From Centrapalus pauciflorus (Eukaryota > Streptophyta > Magnoliopsida > Asterales > Asteraceae), in contig JAANYP010000749.1 of NCBI GenBank assembly GCA_020465985.1, positions 1 to 64,000 on the forward strand: a stretch of DNA of 64,000 nt, given 5' to 3'. Each line of letters begins with the position of its first letter. Position 1 is the first letter of the stretch. The notes beneath the pieces were generated by a model that saw only the letters and a program-made list of their open reading frames with translations, did no database searches and was not told the DNA's origin. Positions 57,052 through 64,000 of this stretch are shown here, in pieces. The position numbers and the translations under genes are program-made.

Positions 57052-59071
57052 ATGGGAGATCGAGCGTTCTTCAATAAGCACAACATGGTTATGGCAACTG
57101 ACCTTCAGCTGCCAGAGGCTCAGCCTTACCGGCAAATGATCGAATTCTTGTCACAATCCAGAGTGGCATATGCTTTAACGCACAACCAACCGATCATTCT
57201 TCCATACATTCGACAATTTTAGCAATCATTTCAAGTAGATTGCACTGTTACAACTAGGGTTCTACGAACGAGGGTAGGTGGCCGTCCAATCGCATTTTCC
57301 GCTGATATGCTCAAGACATCACCAAGGCATCGTATGTTAATAGTGGTCTCATTGGCCAGTGGCGATATCTGGTACACGTTATCATGGTTTGTTTTGCTCC
57401 GAAGAAGGCGGGATTTGACACAATGGTGTCCAAGCTCCAATCAGTGATGATATCTCTCGTCTACAACAAGAAGTTTAGCTTTTCTGAAATGTTCTTTGGG
57501 GAGTTTGTCAACCAAATCTCTGCTCCCAGCCGTGAAAGATTTCTCATGTATCTGTGTTTTATCATGATGATCATCAGGCATTTCCTGCCAGATTTACCGA
57601 CCTTGCCGGAACAAACTTGAGTAGCTATCATAGTTAAAAGAATATTTGCTGACTACCAATCTCATTATGCATGAAGGGTAGAGCAAGTAAGGCCCCAAGT
57701 GACTCCGCTTTTTGGCGCAGTCATAGATCCAGATTTTGTCACTCCCGAAGGAGATGATTAGATAGGTGATGCCCCTCAGCAACAACCTCCACCACAATAA
57801 GCACCGGCTCAGCGAGCTCCGGCTACTAGGGTAACTCCACGTTCAAGATCAACTACAGAGGCAGCTTGGCCATCAACATCGGCACCACAGCCTGACTAGA
57901 GGGATCAAACCTTGCAAGATATCTTTGAGCAAGGAGCACCATCACAGGAAAATATAGCAGAACAGCTAGTTCAGGATATTTTGGAGCCGCCTACTGACAT
58001 GGATGACCTGTTCAGGGAAATTGATGAATATCAGCCACCGGTTCCTGCAACTGTAGGAACAGAAGGTCGTGAGAAGCGACAGAAAGAACAGGGAGTCGGG
58101 ATGAAGCAACAGAAGATCTAGTTGAGATAGCGTCTGAATCATACTCATACTCTAGTTCAGAAGAGGAGGAAAGGGAAGCTCCTAATCTAACAACTTCTTT
58201 TGAAAGATATGGCTCAAGAGTAGTTGTGAGAAGAAGAAAGATGAATCGTCCAGCACTCCGTGATGAAGATGAAGGAGATGCCGATTTTATCTTAGAAGAA
58301 GAGGCAACGATTGCTACACAACAGAGGGCGAAGCGTCAACGCATACGTCAGGGAGCTCCATCTTTTCTTCTGCCATTCCATCCATCGCAACCACCGCTCC
58401 ATCCACATCTACTTCAACTCCATCAACTTCAACTCCAACAACTTCAACTCCAAGAACGTCCGTTCCATTTACTGAGAATCAACGATTCACAGAGATGAAA
58501 GGCAAAGTAGATTTCCAGACTGTCCAAATTTTCCAACTCTCACAAGCTGTGAAAAAGTTACAGCAACATAACTCCATGTTGGAGCAACAGAATGCTCAAC
58601 TACAAACTTAAGTGGCTATACAACAAGAAACAATGTCAGCCCAACAATCTCAAATTCTGACTCTTCAGACCCTTGTCGAGCAAATAATGAAAGATCTACA
58701 AGCTCAAGGGGAGATAAGTTGTCGAGGCGATGAGTTAAGAGGAGTTCAGAGAGGAGATGACGATGAAGGAGGTGACCCAGCTAATCAAAAAGACATTGAG
58801 CTAGTAGATCTTCCACAAGAGACTGCTAATATGAAGTGGTGGTATGTTGATAATGAGATAGCCGAGGCAGTTACGGAAGATCAAGACGAAAGAGTTATTT
58901 TAAAAGTGTATGACCCTCTGCACCTTGTAAACCTTTCTCAGGGCGACTTGCTGAAGCTTCATGAGCGACCAATCTATTTTCATGAAGGGTTGAGATCAGA
59001 AGGCAAGAAGTACAAGAAAGTTGTAAAGGTTTGTGTAGAACATGGATTATATGCAGGAAGTATTTTGAATC
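57052..59071 (+). pseudogene. Co2 ORF3, with two internal deletions
   Basis: ATG at 57052 (MGDRAFFNKHNMV). It matches Co1 ORF3 (SRVAYALTHNQPI, VCFAPKKAGFDTMVSKLQS) but has an early TAG (57220-57222), a deletion of roughly 100 bases after FSADML (near 57315), further stops, and a second deletion of roughly 0.85 kb near 58830 compared with Co1. The C-terminal stretch (WWYVDNEIAEAV, VKVCVEHGLYAGSILN) is preserved up to the break at 59071, where unrelated sequence begins. Confidence 0.8.
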
Positions 59072-61598
59072 GCCTGCAGTCTTTCAAATCCACCAGGCAA
59101 AACGACAACACACCTGTCACCTTTCATCAAAGGATTGACGCATCTAAATGAACAACAAACACACATATATGAATATGTTGCCGAGGCCGAAGGCCAATTG
59201 GACTTCTTGACCATTTTTACGGACAGAACATGCACTAAACACACATTGACAACACACAATTACTGCATTTATTTTCTGTTTTTTATCACAGCACCAAACA
59301 AAGCATTGATACTTCTGTTCCATGCCTTTGCTTCTTTGATTCTACATATGGTTTTGTAAGATAACCATCCTAGAAACTTTTAGTATTTATATATTTTATA
59401 TGTTCTATTGGACGTAGGTTATTGTGTTAATTTCTAAGTTTGATCCATGTATGGTCTTAACAATCTTTCAGTATTATACAGGAACTTCCATGTGGAGAGA
59501 AAGGAAATTAATGAAAAACAAAATTTACAAGATGGAGTGGTTTGAAAATTATTTTATTTACAATTTTGTACTAATATTTCAAACAACTCTATCCAAGTCA
59601 AAAGGAAGTGACTGCACCTGCATAAACAAAGTCAAGTGTTTTAAATGGTAGTTCACAAAAGCCTCCATGCCTCGTATGAGGCGCATGAGGTTGCCAATTA
59701 TTCTTCTTCGTTTTGACTTCAATAACGATGTATTATTTTTGGACGTTTGGGGAGTTTGACTACCTAATTAATGGTTTATAATTCTTTTGCACAACGTTGG
59801 GGTGGGAAGGATGAAGGAATTGGATTGGTTGCATGTGCTATATAGAATGTATCTGACCCAGTCACTCAGGAGTTGGGTAGCACCCTCCATTTTTTGAGTT
59901 CTATGCTGTGAATGAATCATTGAAGGAAAACTATGATGCAGAAAATTCAATCCAAGGCTTGCAGATTATTCATTTGCCTAAAATTGATAATTTCAAATTG
60001 TGTTCAATGTGAAAATCAATTATCTTTCCAATTTTGTTTGAAGTCTCTTTCATCGATTAAAATCAGATTTTTCTTTCATTTCACATGTCAAAATCGATAA
60101 TTTAATTTTGTTAAAAATTTGATTTTACTATATGAATCTTGTTACGATTTTGCTATTTGTTATATGAATCTTGATTTTGTTTTGTGAAATGTGTTATTCC
60201 AGTTAATTCAATCAAACAATCAAAACAAAGTAACTAAGAACAATAATCAAAGACTAACCGAATGATTGTAATATCAAAGATTGATTTACAGAGATGAAAA
60301 TGATGAACGAAATACATTGTAGCCCTAGATTCCTTTTCTAGCTTTCCGTGCAAAATCCAAAATAGAATGTCACATTAGTCAATTTACAAAAGAAACTTTC
60401 TATTTAACACTACAAGCCAACTATTTGTTTATTACAAAATAAACCCTTGACTTATTTATTTCATCAATCTAAAATTGGTTCTAACAAAATGTTTTCATAA
60501 ATCTTGTTAAGGTTGATTTTAAACTTGTTTATATGAAGTCTGTTAAGGTAAAAGATATATTTTTTATGTGTAGGTGACAAGATCGCTGTCGAGACAAAGA
60601 ATAATTCGTAATACACGAGTAGCATGATAAACGCATACGTTATTCTTTTTTGACGGTTTGTATTTGTAATGTCAAAATTGCAATTTTATAGATAGTTATT
60701 TTTTTTAACAGTTTGTATTTGTAAGTTGGTTAGAGTTAGCTAAATTTGTTGGTGGATTGGTAAAAAGATGTCGTTTTCAAGCAATCAGCATTTGGGATAC
60801 TGAACAGTCTTTTGATAATTATATTGTAGCATAGGAGAGCTCGCAATGGATCTGGTTTCATGCGAATTGCCAAGAGTCATATATTTTAATTGTTATACTA
60901 TTATCATTATTCTAAAAATATCTTAATTTTTTTTAATTGCAACACAAAGACTAGACTAAAGAGATACCAGATATATGAGATATTTGTGCAAAAAAACCCA
61001 CAAGTCGGGTCATTTTTAAGATTAAAACCATCAACCATAACTCATTGCACAAAAAACCCAAAGCCGTTTAAATCTCATGGAAATTGGATACTATCGATTA
61101 TAATCAGTTGAAAGTCACAAGTCGACAATTCAACAATGACCATCGAAATTTTGCTAAAAAAATAAAATTCAACAAAAAATACAGATTTAAACAAAAAAAA
61201 GATAACAAGAATGTGGTTAGAATCATAAAACATTGACATGTGAGTTCGCTGGAGAGAAGGTTTGTCATGAAGGGTTAGTCAGCAGATTGCAACGAGTTTT
61301 GGTCAGTTTAAGATATTTTGTGCAATGACAAATGGTTGGAGATTTTAATTGCAGATCCAACTTGAGGATTTTTGGGCAAATTTACTTTACAAAATTTTTA
61401 TAATTTCTTTTATGTTTCTTCGAAAAATACATGTTGACATTAAAATCAATTATATTATTAATCTAAAATATGGCATGTTGCCAACAATCACGTCTTTCTT
61501 TCTTTACAACTTTTGAAAAATTATATGCAAGAGAAAGAACATCTCGTTAACCAGAATTTATTCGTTGTCACCACCGCTTTGCGCGGGTTCTATACTAG
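59072..61598. other. AT-rich region with no recognised gene, probable Helitron body
   Basis: No convincing coding region; short ORFs lack family motifs. The 3' boundary looks like a Helitron end. The 5' end was not located, so how much of the region belongs to the Helitron is unknown. Confidence 0.4.
61570..61598 (+). mobile_element. Probable Helitron 3' terminus
   Basis: A GC-rich imperfect hairpin (ACCACCGC against GCGCGGGT around TTT) is followed about 10 bases later by CTAG and a target T (61595-61599), the usual plant Helitron 3' end pattern. Confidence 0.5.
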
Positions 61599-61622
61599 TG
61601 TGTGAGTGCGTGTGTGTGCATA

Positions 61623-61950
61623 GGGTTAAGTACCATTTTGACCATCCAACTTTCAGATTTGTCTTATTTAGCCACTAAACTACTTTTTGTCCCGATTTAG
61701 CCACTAAACTTTAGTTTCCTGTTCCGCTTTGGTAAAAATAAACAAAACTTATGGTTAAATCGGTGCAAAATATGATAGTTTGGTGGCCAAATTGAGACAA
61801 TTTTCAGTGGTTAAATCACTAAAAGAAATGTTTAATGACTAAATGTGTACACAAAAACTAGTTTAGTGGTTAAATCGAAACAAAAAAACGGTTTAGTGGT
61901 TAAATCATAAAAAAATTAAAAAGTGGGATGGTCAAAATGGTACTTAACTC
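61623..61950. mobile_element. Fold-back MITE with about 25-bp terminal inverted repeats
   Basis: Left end GGGTTAAGTACCATTTTGAC, right end the reverse complement of GAGTTAAGTACCATTTTGAC. Inside, GATTTAGCCACTAAAC is opposed by GTTTAGTGGTTAAATC, twice. It is flanked by ATA on both sides (possible 3-bp target copy). About 330 bases, noncoding. Superfamily not resolved. Confidence 0.75.
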
Positions 61951-61956
61951 ATATTA

Positions 61957-62093
<137 letters not shown>

Positions 62094-62210
62094 GCGTATG
62101 TGCAATAGTATATATATACTAAACATAATAAGCGTAATGTGAAAAAGTGTAATTATATATTATATTGCTAAGGTTTGTTGCCTCACACATTATTGAATGG
62201 TGATTTGTAG

Positions 62211-62331
62211 ATGTCACGATGGACCCGTCAACGTACCCATGCGGCCGACGCACCGGTGGATTGGATACCAAACCTATTGCTCTCACAACACCCTATTGAA
62301 ATGAGATCTACATTATTTCTTTATAATAAAT
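62211..62331 (+). pseudogene. Possible start of an Athila-like third ORF, cut by Co3c
   Basis: ATG at 62211 (MSRWTRQRTHAADAP) directly after TTTGTAG, parallel to the Athila-like ORF start at 36134 (after TCGTAG, also ATGTC). Truncated by the Co3c LTR at 62332. Weak evidence. Confidence 0.3.
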
Positions 62332-63306
62332 TGTTAGGCACAAAAAGATCTCAATCAAACCTGTTCTATATCATAAGGGAAGATTTTCAATCAAACCTAT
62401 TTGATGCACTTAAGGATATAATTTAACTCTTTTTAATTCCTTATTAAAATCTGATAAGTGATTTGTAATATAAGTCACCTGTTCTTTGTGAACAGGATTT
62501 ACACTTTATGGAATCTGTTTCCATGTCATCATGTAAAGTCTTGGACGTGAAGATCAGTTTGCAAGTCGAAGACAAAGTGGAAATCAGAAGCTCTTTCACT
62601 GCCTAAGTTGTTCTGATACATGAAGAGAAAGAGGATATTTGAAATGGGTGACAGACCATTTCTTATGTCAAAATGGCTATACATGAAGAGGAAAGGATTA
62701 AAGTTGAAGTTCCTCTTTAAGGTAAAGCAGTATGCAATAGAGACAAAAAAGAAAAGACAAAGATTCTGCTACAAAGGGACAAATTTTGTTTTGTCAGAAT
62801 GTGCAGAAAAGCAGTCTTGTCTTTTTGTAAAGACACTCCACTATCTCTACAACCAAAAAGGAAGTTTCACCATGATTCTCTGAGTGAGTATAAAAGGAAG
62901 CTTCTAAGGAATGAGGGATAACCAAGAGACACATATCCACAAGTCCAGAACGTGCAAAAAGAATTGTGTTTTCATGCATGCAAGTTCTGCATTCAAGAAA
63001 GAATAGCATAAAGTTAGTGTGTCGAAGTTGTTCTACTTCTAAGCTGTTTGTCTGTCTTATAAAACAGTGAGTGCATCTTAGTGAGTGAATTCATTGTAAC
63101 TAGTAAGAGTGAGTCTTAGATTAGTTGATCATATGTTGTTTCTGTCATCTCAGTTTGGATTATGCCGCAGTCCAAACCTGTTTGTAATTAACACTTGTTA
63201 ATATATACATACAAACTTTGAGAAAGTGTGTTGAAATTTTAATTAGCTGTATCACCTCCCACCCCATCTTAGTGCAACATACTTGTGAAACCTTTTGGGA
63301 CCTACA
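62332..63306 (+). repeat. Co3c 5' LTR
   Basis: TGTTAGGCAC to GGGACCTACA, 975 bases, with a TATAAAAG box at 62889-62896. The primer-binding site TGGTATCAGAGC follows at 63309-63320. Confidence 0.9.
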
Positions 63307-63372
63307 ACTGGTATCAGAGCAGCTTAGAGTGTGTGTTAACTCTAGATCTCTATTATCTTCCCATTTCCCACC

Positions 63373-64000
63373 ATGGACAACCGTGCTGCAAACTCTTCTT
63401 CTTACTACAACAATGGGTCTATGGCAAAACCCCCAAAGTTCAACCATCAGAACTTTTCTGGCTGGAAGTGCAGAATAATGCTCTATTAAGAGAATCTGGA
63501 TGTGGAACTACCAGAAATAGTGATGGAAGGTCCTCATGTGCCAATATCTGTCACTACCATAACTCCTGCTGCTGAAGGAGATGTTCCTGAAGTAAGGACT
63601 ATTGAGAAAGAAAAAGCTCAATGGTCTGATGAAGACAAATGACTTGTTACCCTTGATGCAAAAGCCAGGAATAACCTTTTCATCTCTCTACCTGATGATG
63701 TGTTCAAACAGGTTGAGAAGATGAACACTGCCAAAGAGAAGTGGGAAACTTTGTGTACCGTCTATGATGATCCACTATCACATTGGATAACAGGATCAAT
63801 AATCTTGTTAGACAATATGAACTATTCTTTGCAAACGCTAAGGAGACTCTCACTGAAACCTACACCAGACTTACTGCCTTAATCAATGACCTCAAAGCTG
63901 TTGGGATCACTAAAGACAATTTAACTATGGTGAACAAATTCTTGGACATACTGCCTAAGGAATGGAATTACTTCTCCACTATCTTCAGAAACTCAGGTAC
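63373..64000 (+). pseudogene. Co3c Gag start, Copia, with stops
   Basis: ATG at 63373 (MDNRAANSSSYYNNG), followed by PPKFNHQNFSGWKCRI. TAA at 63487-63489 stands where Co3b has a Leu codon. TGA at 63640-63642 is a second stop, and a one-base loss near 63775 shifts the frame relative to Co3b. The Gag reading (VEKMNTAKEKWETLCTVYD, FLDILPKEWNYFSTIF) continues past the window edge in another frame. Confidence 0.85.

Larger units (their letters stand above)
47429..59071 (+). mobile_element. Co2: Copia element of the Co1 type, 3' LTR missing
   Basis: A 5' LTR, gag, pol, hairpin array and ORF3 in the same order as Co1, at moderate sequence distance. Homology with Co1 stops at about 59071, just before the ORF3 stop; there is no polypurine tract or 3' LTR. 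Many stops, shifts and two ORF3 deletions make it inactive. It is useful for comparison because breaks in Co1 and Co2 are at different places. Confidence 0.9.
62332..64000 (+). mobile_element. Co3c: Copia element, 5' part, runs off the window
   Basis: 5' LTR, primer-binding site and gag start of the same family as Co3b, on the plus strand. Its internal part and 3' LTR lie beyond the window. Confidence 0.85.

Noticed and set aside
59072..59151. Extension of Co2 ORF3 past the Co1-like end, possibly a host exon
   Set aside because: Only about 25 codons, no recognisable motif, and it begins exactly at the truncation point of the element.
59768..59950. Minus-strand ORF of 60 codons
   Set aside because: Short, with no motif and no conserved partner in the window.

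Overview
The window is plant nuclear DNA, probably from a eudicot (inferred from repeat content; species not identified). It consists almost entirely of nested LTR retrotransposons. I found no intact host gene, tRNA, rRNA or CRISPR array. Names used here: Gy1-Gy4 are Ty3/Gypsy chromovirus elements (Tekay-like, with a C-terminal chromodomain). Co1 and Co2 are long Ty1/Copia elements of SIRE-like layout (very long gag, pol, then a third ORF). Co3a, b and c are three pieces of another Copia family. Ath is an Athila-like Gypsy fragment.

Layout. 1-224: start of a Co3 LTR on the minus strand (Co3a). 225-1303 and 9916-10970: minus-strand Gypsy fragment Gy2, split by Gy1. 1304-9915: Gy1, complete, with near-identical LTRs and the 5-bp target duplication ACATG. 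10971-24703: Co1, with both LTRs but different flanks and no target duplication. 24704-29075: 3' half of Gypsy element Gy3 with most of its 3' LTR. 29076-34363: Co3b, minus strand, 5' LTR to integrase only. 34364-37126: Athila-like integrase end plus a decayed third ORF. 37985-47164: Gy4, complete with target duplication ACAAT but full of mutations. 47429-59071: Co2, 5' LTR to third ORF, no 3' LTR. 59072-62331: low-complexity DNA with a probable Helitron 3' end, a fold-back MITE and microsatellites. 62332-64000: 5' LTR and gag start of Co3c, plus strand.

How the parts work together. Each element encodes the usual copy-and-paste machinery: Gag shell, protease, integrase and reverse transcriptase/RNase H, primed from initiator tRNA-Met. 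The most notable signals are RNA-level and recur in separate families. (1) Co1 and Co2 carry, at the same place between pol and ORF3, a row of three hairpins with GNRA-type loops and compensatory stem changes. (2) Three Gypsy families share a splice donor early in the LTR and an acceptor near its end, so the leader may be an intron. (3) Inside that intron lies a branched RNA fold; in two families a loop carries a self-complementary GCTAGC, like a retroviral dimerisation loop. (4) Gy1 has a clean GT-AG insertion in its reverse transcriptase that two relatives in the window lack. (5) Co1 and Co2 have branch-point plus acceptor signals before pol and before ORF3. Taken together these suggest LTR elements that use splicing to separate genomic RNA from mRNAs. 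That model is inference and needs RNA data.
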